The notes below the pieces were generated by a model that saw only the letters and a list, made by a program, of their open reading frames with translations, did no database searches and was not told where the DNA came from. Shown piece after piece: positions 31,809 to 43,157 of a DNA stretch of 64,000 nt (position 1 is the stretch's first letter; each line of letters starts with the position of its first letter). Both the position numbers and the translations under genes were made by a program. Source of the stretch: Phanerodontia chrysosporium (lineage: Eukaryota; Basidiomycota; Agaricomycetes; Polyporales; Phanerochaetaceae); contig MJGA01000047.1 in assembly GCA_001910725.1 (NCBI GenBank), forward strand, positions 1-64,000, written 5' to 3'.

Positions 31809-33708
31809 TCACGCCTTCTCCTTCTCGGTCTCGGAGTAGTGGTCGTCGTGCGAGTCGGCGTGCCCTTTCCCAACAACCTCCTCGAGCGTCTTCTGGCCGA
31901 CGTGCCTGTCGATGCGCCACGCGGTGAAGGTATGGCCCTGCGCGAACACCTCCTCGATCTCCTCGAGCGTGCGGCCGGCCGTCTCGGGGAAGCAGAAGAA
32001 GATGTGGATGAAGGCCGCGAAGTTGAACGTGCCGAAGATGAAGTACGTCTTGTACGCGATGCTCGACAGGCCTGGAGGCACCGCCCACGCGAGCGCAAAG
32101 TTGAACAGCCAGTTCGTCGCTGTCGAAACCGAGACCGCCTTCGCGCGTACGCGCATCGGGAAGATCTCCGCCGGGTACGTCCACGAGACCGGGCCCATGG
32201 TGACGGCAAAGCTACAGACGAAGAGGTACGAGCAGACGATGATGCCCTTCGTGATGCTGTCATGGCCCTCGATGACCCAGACGCCTGCGCGAGAGACCCG
32301 TCAGCTGGCGCAGTGCTACACGCAAGAGAAGCTGACTCACGATCTGTGCCGATAGTGCCCCAGTGTCCGAAGCCACCCTGAAGGCCACCGACGAGCATGA
32401 GCCAGAAGCCCATGAGGAAGGTACCAGCGAGAAGCATCGGGCGGCGGCCCCAACGGTCGATGTAGATGATAGCGGGCACGGTGAAAACGACGTTCAAGAC
32501 GTATTGCACCGAGTCTGCAATAAGGTTCCCGCGGCGACCGGTGAGACCAGCACCCTGGAAAACGTAGATAATGTAGTACCTGTCCGCTGCGTGAGCCTGG
32601 TATTTCTACTCATTGAATGAACGACAACTTACATCATGATGTTCATGCCGCTCAGTTGACTCCACATCTGCAAGCTGGTACCGAGGCCCACACGCCTGAA
32701 AATACCGGGCTTGAGGAGGTCCATGTAGGACTTTGCGCCCTCCGTACGCTCGAAGCGGACCTGCTCCTTGATCTCGGCGAATTCGAGCTGCACAAGCGGG
32801 GCATTGGGGTCGCCCTTGCCGTGGAGGTCGGACAGAATCTCGAGCGCCTCGTCTTCCCGGTCATGGTCAATGAGCCACCGAGGACTCTGTAACGGTCGTC
32901 AAACACAGCCGCCAGAACGCAGAGCAAAAGCAGAAACATACCTCCGGGAAGAACAACATGCCCGTACTGAGGATCACCGCTGGAATCATCTGGAGACCCC
33001 AGGGAATGCGGAAGGACGCGGTGCCGTTGATGTAAGAGCAGCCAAATTCGACGAAGTACTGCAGGAAGATACCCCAGGTGATGGACCACTGCTGCATGGA
33101 GACGAGGCGGCCACGGATGGCGGGTGCGGTGATTTCGGACTGGTAGATTGGGACAGTGGCGGATGCAAGACCGACGGCGATACCGGAGATGACGCGGCCT
33201 GCAACAAGCATACCGCGGTTCTGCGTAGCATGAGGTCAGGGTACCAGCTCCCAGAGCGGGACATGAGTACGTACAACTGCAGCGCATTGCAGTATACTGC
33301 CCAGGACCCAAATCCAGCCGGAAAGGATGATGACGCGCTTCCGTCCAATTTTGTCCGCGAGACTTGCGACTATCAGAGACCCGACAAGCGACCCGGCGGG
33401 CATGGAGGCAACAATGGCTCCCTGAGCATTTGGCCCGGGATTCCCGAAAGTGTTAGCGTAGGCATCATTCTATACTGCACAGTTAGATGGGTAGATGGTG
33501 GTGAATGGAGAGATAACGTACGCTGAGCACTCCGGACATGGACGAGATGTCCAGACCGAAGAGGCCGCCGCCGATACATGCGAACGAGCCTACGATGTAG
33601 GGGTTCGCAGCGATACGTGGACTGTACTGGTGAGGGCATAGAACAGCAAGTCAGCGACACGCAGAACATCTGGCAAGAGTGTGTCACACGACGTACGCCC
33701 TTTCCCAT
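31809..33708 (-). CDS. MFS sugar (hexose) transporter
   Basis: A multi-exon gene read on the minus strand from a four-codon first exon (MGKG, 33708). The protein has about 520-540 residues and 12 predicted membrane helices. Sugar-porter signatures are YSPRIAANPYIVG, the first-helix region FGLDISSMSGVL, GRVISGIAVGLASATVPIYQSE, PE|SPRWLID (across an intron), DRWGRRP in the loop between helices 8 and 9, SWTYPAEIFPMRVR and PETAGRTLEEIEEVF. The C-terminal tail is cytosolic, charged and His-rich. The best guess is plasma-membrane hexose uptake; a high-affinity or sensor role cannot be told apart. TATAAAG lies about 115 bp upstream (33822-33828, minus). Confidence 0.9.
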
Positions 33709-34756
33709 GATGAGTCGCTTGCTCGCGCCTGCTCTTTGAGCGGCAAAGATGCAAGTGTAGGGGATGAGGAGCAGGGGAAGACGAGAAGCCCAAGAGCCGC
33801 GAACCTCGAGCTCTGAGCCGTCTTTATAGCAATGCGCCTTGTGACTCCAGCTCAACACAGCTCATCAGACTACCAATATACACGGCGACGCTCTGCCGGC
33901 CCGCCGAGTGGTAGTGTGAACGTTAGTCGAGTCGGAAGCATGGCAGCAACGGGACGATCAGCCCGGCTCCGAACCCCCAAACCTTCTGACCACCGCTGTC
34001 CGCACCACAGCACGATGCACACCGCTCTAGAGTACGCTTGCGACTGGCTGGAGGTCTTGTGCGTCGCTTTGGCCAGCAGTTTGGGCCAGCTTCACCGACC
34101 GCTGAGGAGAGCATGAGCCTGCGCGTGTCGTCGCAGCCGAGAACGGCAAAGCGAAGATGCGTCACGGCCAGCACGCCGCCTGCAGCTTTAGGAGGTCAGC
34201 GGACCCAGGAACAAGAAGCACAATACAGAGAAGCATGTGGAGAACGCTGATAGACGCACTCACAAGTTTGTCGAAAGGAGGCGAACTCTGCGTGCCGTCT
34301 CCACCACCCCGTGGGGGCCCTGTCTCGGCAGCGAACCCTTGCTGAGCCATCATTCGCCTGATCTCACAACGGCGATGTCGTCGCCACCGAAGTGCAGCGT
34401 CGTCCAGGGTTGGAGGATTCCGCTGTTCCAAGAGGTTCACCGCGGTGAGTACTGAGCCGGTGAGAGTGGTAGGCCATCTCGGACCGCCGACCGCGATCAG
34501 AACATCTGACGCGGACGGATGATGTCAATGCCGTGAATTAGGCTTTCCGCATCTTAAGCAACGCTTTGCACTGTCGTTCTTACTGACCACAGCAAGATAA
34601 AGGACCATGTCTGGCAAGACTACTCACCAAAGATGCTTAGCCCACGGATTGGTGTTCGAAGCCTGAGATGCAGTGTTGCTAGTGATTGAGCTCCAATACA
34701 CAGATATGTCCGAGAAATCCAAGTTCCAAAGCTTAGCGGTCCTGGTGTCCGAGAGA
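33709..34756. other. Intergenic, no supported gene
   Basis: About 1 kb between the transporter start and the 3' end of the PL14 gene. It holds the transporter promoter; no coding or RNA gene is supported. Confidence 0.4.
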
Positions 34757-35895
34757 TCACAATTCATCATGAGTAGGTGTTGTTTGAAGTATCGCGCCAG
34801 AAACGTTCGTGAACCAGGCTCGCTGGTCCTTGGGACACGCCCAATCCTCCGAGTGCCCTGAAAAAGCACAGGATGCAGCTTTAATACTCGAGTACCAATC
34901 AGAAAAGCACGACAATCGCACCTCCGAAAAACGTCTGGAAATGCAAGCCTTGCACAGAAGACTCGTTGGCGTCCGTGTCGCGCAAGATCAATCCCTTCGC
35001 GAGTAATACGGATTGGCCATCGATGAAGACTTCGACTTCACCTGTGCACAACCGTCGTCAGCGATACTAGGGGTGGCTGACAGCGCTCCATACCGTCTGC
35101 CTGGCCAGCAGTGTTCATCTTCACCCGTTCAGCGACAGCAATCCATCGCCCAGGTGTGAACGTCCAGAGGCCGCGACCTACAGAGAACCCATAGTCGGGG
35201 TTGCGATGCGACTGCGGCACGGCCAAGAGCGCGGCGGCGTTCGTCTCGTTGAGGGGAAGGTACGCGTAGAGCTCGCCCTTGCCGCCCTGCCTGCATCCCC
35301 CAGTCAGCACCGGCCGACGTGCACGGCAACGCGAGAAGCGGCTTGCCTCCACATGAGCCTAAGGCTGAAACACTTGCAGCGGTTCTCCTGCCGTCCACCG
35401 CTGCACCCGTACGCGAACTCGCCGATGCCGCCGTCTTGCGGGACAAACAGCAAGGAAACTCTCAGTCGTCAGACACAGTCAAGAGGAGCGACGCGCACAG
35501 ATCCCCGGGAGCTTCCCGCCCTTTTGCCATGCCCATCCATCCTCAAAGAGCACCTCGTAGCTCAGTACGACCTCCTGCCGCTCGAGGTGCCTCTCGAGCT
35601 CTCGCCGCCACGTCTTCGGGCCATGGATGTAGAACCCAAAGCCGCCTGGCGGCGCGGTCTTGTTCCCAGGATTGATGCTGCCCTTCAGGAAGACTGCCTC
35701 CCAAGCCACGGGGTGTGTTGCATCAGCATGTGGAGGAGTTACAATCTCATGAGAGTGCTGGGATGCTCTGTGAATGCCGAGGTCTGGGTCGGACAGTGCA
35801 ACGTGCGTAATCTGAGGCAAAGTAATTGCAGGCGATGTCGTAAATCCTGCAAGGATAGAATGGTGCGGAACGGGGAACAGTGTGTTTAGACTCAT
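34757..35895 (-). CDS. Polysaccharide lyase family 14-like protein
   Basis: Five exons in consistent phase give about 300 residues. Motifs of fungal PL14 (alginate/glucuronan lyase type) are NPGNKTAPPGGFGFY, VLSYEVLFEDGW, WQKGGKLPG, FAYGCSGGRQENRCKCFSLRLMWR and GKGELYAYLPL. The Arg of RLMWR and the Tyr pair of LYAYLP sit where catalytic residues lie in the family. By family it cleaves uronic-acid polymers by beta-elimination. No convincing signal peptide is seen at the chosen start, so either the start or the location is uncertain. Intron 2 is of the rare GC-AG type (AG|GCAAGC..GATGCAG, 35291-35346). TATAAAC lies about 33 bp upstream of the ATG. Confidence 0.8.
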
Positions 35896-37119
35896 GACAC
35901 AGAGGAAGAGGTCAAGCCAGCTCAGTTTATAGGTGAAGTGAATCAGCTTTGGGGAAGCGTACTAAATCAAATAGCTAACCGAGTGAACGAGTGTAAGAAC
36001 TCGGCCTTACCCAATTTGTTAGTACCCTCACTTAGGAGTCTTTAGCAGCACTATCGATCCCATCCCCATGCATAAACGATCCTACATAGCAAACTCTCTT
36101 ACTGCAAGACGCACATATGAATCCAAACGTGATACCCATTGTCTATCCAGAACACTTGCCAATCGTGTCGTATGCAATCTCCGCGGATTCTTCCTGAAGG
36201 GAGGAGAGCTGGAATACGTCGTTTGATCCATTGAACGCTTTCGGAACTCTGCTACCAACCACCACCTGCTGCTTGAGCTATGTTTGTACCATCGCTTGCC
36301 CACGCACTATCCAGCGTTCCCAAGTTGCAATACAATCGCAAGCGGGCAGCAATCGAGTTTACGACAAATTGTGTAGGGGTTTAGTGAGCCTCGCAATCCA
36401 CGGCCACCAGGCATCCACTTGCATGGTTCGTTGTGCTTCTCCGTAATATGTGACTGATCCGTGGACACCTGGAAATGGCATGTCTGATCCGTATGTAGTT
36501 CTCTGACAGTCTCTTCGACCTTGAACTGCAGGTGACGCACGTTCAGATGTTATACAGATGTTCTCAAAATAGGCACACCTCATCGCCAAGCAGGAGTGAG
36601 ACACAGGTACAGTCTCCGTTGATTCTGTTCACTACAGTTTCCTTTCTCACATGGATTCCCTTCCATCAAGAGAATTCGAAGTATACCTGGCAATGGACGG
36701 TTACTCCCTCGGATGCCTTACCTCACCGCCGCCAGCTGTCGTAAAGCACATGCTCCTTTCGCTCCCGACGTCGTACAGTCTCCTCGTGAGCTACATTGTT
36801 CGGCATAACTCTCTCAGATGCTTTATATGCAGACAAACGTGCGCGGCGACCGCTATACCCCCTTTCACGTTCGTTATCGCGTCGTCAACGGGGTAAACTG
36901 ATCCTCGCATCTGGCCTGCAACATGCGTCCGACGGCATCCCCGATGCGTAGAGCCGGCAGGATTACAGATAAGTTTCCGCTCGAACCATGTGGTTCTTCT
37001 TCCGTACCTCGACGCGGCTCTGTCAGAGATGTTGATGTGAACGCACCGCAGGCCTAGGGCCTTATACTTTTTCCATCGACGGCCCTCGTATCATCCGCCA
37101 GCGACACATGGTGCACCCG
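35896..37119. other. Intergenic, no supported gene
   Basis: 1.2 kb between divergent PL14 and phosphatase genes. An 81-codon plus-strand frame (36651-36896) has no recognisable motif. Otherwise promoter sequence only. Confidence 0.4.
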
Positions 37120-37128
37120 TATATATAA
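37120..37128 (+). promoter_or_regulatory. TATA box of the phosphatase gene
   Basis: TATATATAA, about 60 bp upstream of the ATG at 37187. Confidence 0.5.
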
Positions 37129-37186
37129 CTCGACAGCGCGGCGAAAGTGCGCAGGCGAGCGCACTCCGCCCCCCTCCCAGGCGACG

Positions 37187-39266
37187 ATGAAGCTCGCACC
37201 GACTTTCTTCGGTCTGCTCGCCTTCTGCACGTCCGTGTTCGCGTGCCCCGGCGAGGAAGGCCACGACCACGCCGACCACGCCCATGTCCACAAGCGTGAG
37301 TTCCCGCAGGTGCCGCTCACACCGCCCACCCGGCCGCTGGTGTGGGGCGATCTCAACATCATCCACACCACGGACTCGCACGGATGGCTGCTCGGCCACC
37401 AAAAAGCCTCGTTCCCGGAGCCAAACTACAGGCAGGTCGTCCCCTGTGCGTCTGCTGCAGGACGCGAGCTGACTTTTTGAGTTCTGCTCAGCGGCGACTT
37501 GGGCGACTTTGCCTCTTTCGTCTCGCACATGAAGCAAATCGCGCTGGTTCGTGGCGTGTCGATCCTCTGATTGACTTGGGCTGATCGAGATCGCTCGCTG
37601 CACAGGAGAAAGATGTCGATCTACTTCTTGTTGACTCTGGTGATCTCCACGACGGCACCGGGTTGTCCGACGGCTTCCCACCAGGCGGGGTCGATGCGCA
37701 CGAAGTGGGTACCATCGCAGTGACGGACTGTTCAGGCACTAACACTCGCATCAACAAAGGCCAACAAGTTCGTCGCTCAGCTCCCGTACGACGTCATGGC
37801 CATCGGCAACCACGAGCTCTACATCTACGCGAACACGCTCGACATGTACCAAAACTTTGTCCCGAAGCTCAAGGGCCGCTACCTGTCCTCGAACGTCAAC
37901 ATCACCATCGCTGACAAGCATGGCAAGCCCGTCAGCGTACCCGTCGGCAACCGCTTCGTCAAGTTCAGGACGCGCAAGGGCCGCAAGGTCACGTCGCTCG
38001 GCGTCCTGTTCGACTTTACCGGAAACGACCACAACACGACCGTCCAAAAGGTCCAGGACATGGTCAAGGAGAGCTGGTTCAAGGAGGCCATCGCTGAAGA
38101 GCCTGACCTGTTCCTTCTCGTTGGGTAAGCTCGCGTTGTCAGATATCGACACCTTTGCGCTAACCTGGGTCCGTAGACACATGCCGGTCCAGCGCGACAA
38201 TTGGCCTGCTGTCTTCAACGCGGTGCGTGCTGTGCACCCGACCACTCCGATCCTCATCCTTGGAGGCCACTCGCACATCCGCGACTGCGTCCAGCTCGAC
38301 GGTCGTTCGATGTCTCTCGAGAGCGGTCGCTACATGGAAACCGTCGGCTGGATGAGCGTCGACCTCAACGAGAGGAACAAACATCAGAACCTGACGTTTA
38401 CGCGCCGGTATCTCGACCCGAACCGCGTCACCTACGAGTTCCACACCGGTCGTAGCAACCACACCTTCGACACCTTCCAGGGCCGCGAGATCACGTCCGG
38501 CCTCGAGAAGCTCTCGAAGCGTTTCGACCTCGACTTCCTCTACGGCACCGCCCCGCGCGACTTCACGCTCAGCCGAGACCCGTTCCCCTCGAACGGCTCC
38601 GCGCTGTCGCTACTCGTCGGGCAGGCGCTGCCCGTCGCACTCGCGATCAACAACACCCGCGCGAACATCCCGAACATCATCATCACGAACTCGGGCGAGC
38701 TGCGCTTCGACATCTACGCGGGGCCGTTCACGAAGAACGACCAGCTGACGACGCTGCCCTTCGCGGACGCGTTCCTCTTCATTCCCAACATCACCGCAGG
38801 CGTCGCGAAGCAGGTCGTCACGACCCTCAACGGCGACGGTGCGAACGAGCGGCGCCGCGCGCTCGAGCGCCGCTACGCCGAGCTCTGGGGCCGCGGCCAC
38901 GTCGACCACGTCTACCGCGAGTGGCTCGCGGACATGGACCGCCGCAGCGGGCACGAGCGCCGCGCGATGCACAACCTGACGCTCGGGTACGTCACGGACG
39001 ACGCGTGCCCCGGCGTCGGCGACGACGTCCTGCACGCGCCGCTGCCCTTCTTCGACTCGCCCGACTTTGTCGCGTCGGACCCGCCGCCGGTCGCGGACGA
39101 CGCACCGATCGACCTCGTGTTCATCAACTTCATCCAGGACCAGCTCCTCGGCGTGCTCAACAGCGTGCAGACGCAGAAAAACTTCACAGATGCGGACGTG
39201 CAGTCGTACTCGCCGATCCTCGCGAACGAGGCGCTCGGCTTGTTTGCGCAGAAAGTGTGGAACTAG
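37187..39266 (+). CDS. Secreted 5'-nucleotidase-like metallophosphatase
   Basis: Five exons in consistent phase give about 617 residues. A signal peptide is visible ([18 protein letters not shown]), followed by a His-rich segment. Dimetal phosphatase motifs are [10 protein letters not shown] (DxH), [10 protein letters not shown] (GDxxD), AIGNHELY (GNHE) and [10 protein letters not shown] (GHSH). The C-terminal half ([23 protein letters not shown]) fits the 5'-nucleotidase C-terminal domain. There are several NxT/S glycosylation sites. By family it removes phosphate from nucleotides or similar phosphoesters outside the cell or in the vacuole. The first intron begins with GC (AG|GCAGGT), the second GC-AG intron in this window. 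A related fungal group has unknown substrates, so nucleotidase activity is inferred. Confidence 0.9.
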
Positions 39267-39462
39267 TGTGTGTAGCTTATTTGTATGTAATCTTGTCGCT
39301 TGTAATTGGGGACTGCTCCTATCAATCCCTGTGTGTCACTGGCGGACGGTCGTGCCCTGGTCAGAGTACAAGTCAAGAAGGGCGCTTCGACGGGATCCTT
39401 GGTGGCTTTGGCCTGCCGCTGCACGTTATCTGCCTGCGTGGGTGGTCTGTGCCGAATTCCGA

Positions 39463-39901
39463 CTAGGACGATGTGGTTGGCCTACCAGTCGGTCGTTTGA
39501 CGGCAGTGGTTGCCATCTTCTTCCCTCTTGACTCCAGCCCACTGCATGAGAGACTTAGCTATGCACTTCGTGGAGAACATACCGTTGGATGTACTCACGC
39601 GTTCTCTAGCAAATCGTCAATATCCTTATCATCATCGAAGGCATTGTCAATGATCTCTGTGTCTTCGTCCTCAGAGCTAGCAAGGTTAAATCACCAGCAT
39701 GGCAGATGCGTGGCTTATCAGCGACGTCGTGGTCTCCGCGGCGATCAGGGTCGACCACATCCATGAAAGCACTTACGCTGTGGTGCGTTCAGTGCCCGTC
39801 ACGGGAGCAGCAACCTCCGTTTCTGCGACGGCCTCGACGCCCGCAGCAGTCTGATCAGCCGCAGTGGGCTCAGCCGATGGCTTGGTGGGCTCGTCCGACA
39901 T
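39463..39901 (-). CDS. Small acidic protein, about 93 residues, function unknown
   Basis: A three-exon model on the minus strand: 39777-39901, 39599-39676 and 39463-39541, with clear GTAAGT and GTGAGT donors. It encodes an N-terminus starting MSDEPTKPSAEPT, a very acidic middle (SEDEDTEIIDNAFDDDKDIDDLL), and a basic Thr-rich tail ending RPTTSS. If the second donor is not used the protein stops after LLENA. I do not recognise the family. The gene is convergent with the phosphatase gene. Confidence 0.5.
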
Positions 39902-40189
39902 GGTGGATAGGGTTAACAATGTTGACGCGCGATATCACAACGAAGCTGTATTCGTCATTGGATACAGGCTCGCATGGCGTCTGCAACAAGGCCCGCATTG
40001 CTCCACGAGACCATAGGTACTTATATAGTAACAAAACACCCATAATCAATAGGTCCACCGGGAGGCGACGTTGCATATCATACAGAACTGACATTCCTTT
40101 GCTAGCTCTTGAGGCCTTGAGGATCCATGTCCCACAGTAGGGAGATGTAGAGCAAACAAATGTATTCCATAAAACTACAAGTACAGAAG

Positions 40190-40514
40190 TAATCCATCAG
40201 ACTGACGTTCCACCCGCTGACAAGCATCCCGCGCGACTGAAACCAGTGCGCGCAGAACGCGAGTCAAACGTCCTCGCGACCCCACGCCCGAGGGCGGCGG
40301 CCATGTGCTCGGTATGACGGGCGAACGCGATTGTCATCGACTGGATTTGAAGGATGTGGCATGTGTAAACATGCGAGACTCGAGTTAGAAACTATAAAAT
40401 AGATCCTAGCTGAGTATGTTCTGAGGAAACAACGATGTCGGGCACGCAAATTTATACGGCGCGTGTTTAGGGCAGGCACCGACGCCCGTGCGAAACCGCT
40501 GGACCTTCGTGGCG
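40190..40514 (-). repeat. 325-bp inverted repeat, left copy
   Basis: Reverse complement of 44797-45121 with 6 mismatches in 325 positions and no gap. The central part is identical. It includes TATAAAT and a downstream stretch with short frames (one ends RPRAWGREDV). Homology fades on the outer side (weak similarity continues) and stops abruptly on the inner side. It could be the end of an inverted duplication, or a small gene present twice. Confidence 0.85.
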
Positions 40515-40695
40515 CCCGGCTGGGCACCTTCGCTTTGCAACCTCCCGGCAACTAGCACCCGGAAGGAGAGGTCATTTTCTGCAGCAGTGCGTCATATTAT
40601 CCATATTTCAAGTACAAGTCTGACCAATCTTTGTAATAGGCTTGTACCCCAGTGAGTATGTGTTCAATTAAGTGTTTCGCATGTCGCACCGTCTA

Positions 40696-41579
40696 TCACT
40701 GCTCCGCAATCAAAGCAGCCCGATGGGCATACACCCTCTGAACGTTCGGCCGCTCGAAGAGCTTCTTGTGCCACCTAAGTTGCGTCAAATGAGAGACGAG
40801 TAGTAAGTTGGAAAGTACTCACGCAGCGGTGGCTGGAAACTCTTTGTCAAAGTTGAAGCCGGGTTCCATGGCATCGGGAATGGCAAAGTTGTTCCAGCTG
40901 GGGCCGCAGATCAGTTTTATACCCCCTCTTCGCGCAGCCCCAGACAACACGTACGAGACGAAGGACAAGTCCGCAACGGTGACCTTCCCGCCGACAAGCC
41001 ACTCCTGCGTGGACAGCACGCTCTCGAGGACTCCGAGCACGCGGCGGACCTCGGCTCTGAAGCGCTCTAGCACAGGCGGGAACTTCTCGGGGCTAAACAG
41101 TGCGTACCACGCCGCGTTCCCGAACGGCGGGCCCTGGCCCGACGCCTGGAAGAAGAGCCACTGCAGCTGGAAGTACTTGTCCACGCCGCCGGCAACGGAG
41201 ATCGTGTGCGTGGGGTCGTAGTGGTCGACGAGGTACACGAGAATCGCGTCCGACTCCCTATGTGGCGGCCGTGTCAGCAAGTGCGCGCGGACGTCGGAAG
41301 ATGGGCGTCCGTACCAGAGGACGACGTCGCCGTTCTGGTGGTCGACGATCGCTGGCACGCGGCCGTTTGGGTTGTACCTCGTATACTCAGGTGCCTTGTG
41401 CTCGCCCTTCGTGAAGTCGAGCAGGACCAGTTCGTACGGGAGCCCAAGCTCCTCTAGAATGACTGGCACTCGCCTGATCGGGACCGTCAGTAACCGTCGC
41501 CTGTCACGGTGACCGACACGCACCAGGCGTTGGGGGCCCTCCTGTGGCCAAAGAGCGTGAAGTGCTTGCCGTGGGACAT
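40696..41579 (-). CDS. Ure2-like glutathione S-transferase
   Basis: Five exons in consistent phase give about 223 residues. The N-terminal thioredoxin-like domain reads FTLFGHRRAPNAW, VILEELGLPYE, then YNPNGRVPAIVD and ESDAIL, which hold the glutathione-binding cis-Pro and the Glu-Ser pair. The C-terminal helical domain includes WLFFQASGQGPPFGNAAW, WLVGGKVTVADLSF, and an end at AWHKKLFERP. The family conjugates glutathione or reduces peroxides; Ure2-like members are numerous in wood-decay fungi and linked to detoxification. TATAAAT lies about 55 bp upstream. A related but broken copy lies in mirror orientation at 43158. Confidence 0.9.
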
Positions 41580-41630
41580 GTTCGCGGTGCGTCAGTGGAA
41601 TTCTGCTGGACTCAACGCTTACAGCTGACC

Positions 41631-41640
41631 ATTTATACCC
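41631..41640 (-). promoter_or_regulatory. TATA box of the GST gene
   Basis: GGGTATAAAT on the minus strand, about 55 bp upstream of the ATG at 41579. Confidence 0.5.
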
Positions 41641-42088
41641 ATGCTCACGAGCCCCTCCCTCATCGTACGCCTTCATGGCGTATCCTCATATCCGCCCGCG
41701 CCAACCCGTGCGGCCCCATCTCTTTACCTAGCGCATGCCACGAACAAAAGCACGACGCAGGGCGTAGCGTACTTTTCCGCGCCTCGCTCGCGTGCGACGT
41801 TCGCAATGTGCTTTCTTGGGCGCGGTGAGATGATACTCGTGTATGCTCTGGGAGGTCCCACGACGGCAACAGCGCGACCGTGGAATATCGTATCGTGCTT
41901 CTGAGGGCCGCATCGCAAACATTCTGCCCTAATATCGAAAGATCTGACAGAAGGGAGAGGTAAAGATGTACTCATTGTACAGGCGGCGCTGCGATAACAT
42001 CTGGTTGTTGCGCAAGGTTGCTCTGGAGAACAATGGTGAACGAGATGCGCTATGCAGATGTAATTATCTATGACGCTCAGATTTTCAA

Positions 42089-42172
42089 GGGCACATGGTG
42101 TAGTTGGTTATCACATCCGCTTAGCATCTGTTGCGTTTGCGGGGGGTGCTGGGTTCAATTCCCAGTGTGTCC
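42089..42172 (+). tRNA. tRNA-Ala (AGC) with an 11-nt intron
   Basis: Same mature sequence as the copies at 31533 and 42478: stem GGGCACA/TGTGTCC with G3:U70, B-box GGTTCAATTCC and anticodon AGC. The intron is TCTGTTGCGTT. A T-rich terminator (TTCTTTTACTTTTT) follows. The gene converges on the copy at 42478, about 305 bp away. Confidence 0.9.
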
Positions 42173-42477
42173 AATTCTTTTACTTTTTATTGTATTGTAG
42201 CCCATGCTGTAGATGTCTTTGTTATTGTCATCCTCCTCAAACCCTTGTTGATGCTCAGTTAAAGTTGTGTAGCAGCCTCTCGCCTCAGGGATGCAATCTC
42301 GATGGGTATATTCCTAGTAGTGATGTTTGCTGTCTCAGTTAAGGTAAAAAGTGAGCAAGACTGATACAAATTGTACAACATCTCACATTATACAGTACAC
42401 ACATATTATAAGCGATGCTAACTGTGGAACACACTTCACAGTTTGCTGAAGCGGAAGCAAAAAATAAGGAAAATAGT

Positions 42478-42561
42478 GGACACACTGGGAATTGAACCCA
42501 GCACCCCCCGCAGACGCAACAGATGCTAAGCGGATGTGATAACCAACTACACCATGTGCCC
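42478..42561 (-). tRNA. tRNA-Ala (AGC) with an 11-nt intron, convergent copy
   Basis: Minus-strand copy of the gene at 42089, differing only by one base in the intron (TCTGTTGCGTC). It faces the other copy, at the centre of the mirror-image GST block. Confidence 0.9.
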
Positions 42562-43083
42562 GCGATAACCGCCCTAGCACACATACTTCCGATCGTCTCA
42601 CGATGGGACAGGTGAGTTCGTCACCCGCGTCGATGACCTCCCGAGAACTCAACACCCCAGCACAGTACACGAGCCAGTCGTATGGCGCGATCCATATCCA
42701 CCGAAAGTGCTCATGCACAGCAGCGGGCTACCCGCGGCCATCCCTGAGACCACGCTCGGTCACTGGCCGGCACCGAAGAACAAAAGGGATGTGCACGCCA
42801 CCTCGCAATGTGCTGGTGCATTGGAGCTCGCCTGATGCGCGCAGGCCTGATGGTGATCGTGCATCCCTTCAGGGAATGATTGTGCAAGGTACAGCGCGCA
42901 GAGTAAGGGTGCCCGCGCCCGTGGACGAAACGCGGCGCGCGCATTCGTCGCGCGATATGGGCGTGGATGTGCACGACAGGGCGCATCGCTGTTGTCGCCG
43001 CGAAAGCCCGAGCTCCCTGGACTCGTGCGTGAAGACGGGGGTTGTATGAAGGCAGAGGCTGCCGACTAATGGTGCCGCCGCGG

Positions 43084-43089
43084 TATAAA
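43084..43089 (+). promoter_or_regulatory. TATA box of the GST pseudogene
   Basis: TATAAA, about 70 bp upstream of the ATG at 43158. The promoter appears preserved although the coding part is broken. Confidence 0.4.
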
Positions 43090-43157
43090 GCAGCGGGAGG
43101 CGGTTGGGCATGGCACGGTGCTTCGCCGAACACGCCGCAGCAAACAAGGACAAAAGG

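Noticed and set aside
36651..36896. An 81-codon plus-strand frame
   Set aside because: No recognisable motif, and no splice or promoter context.
37857..39266. A 469-codon independent start for the phosphatase
   Set aside because: Its N-terminal part is an out-of-frame read-through of exon 4 and an intron. The spliced model keeps all four metal-binding motifs.
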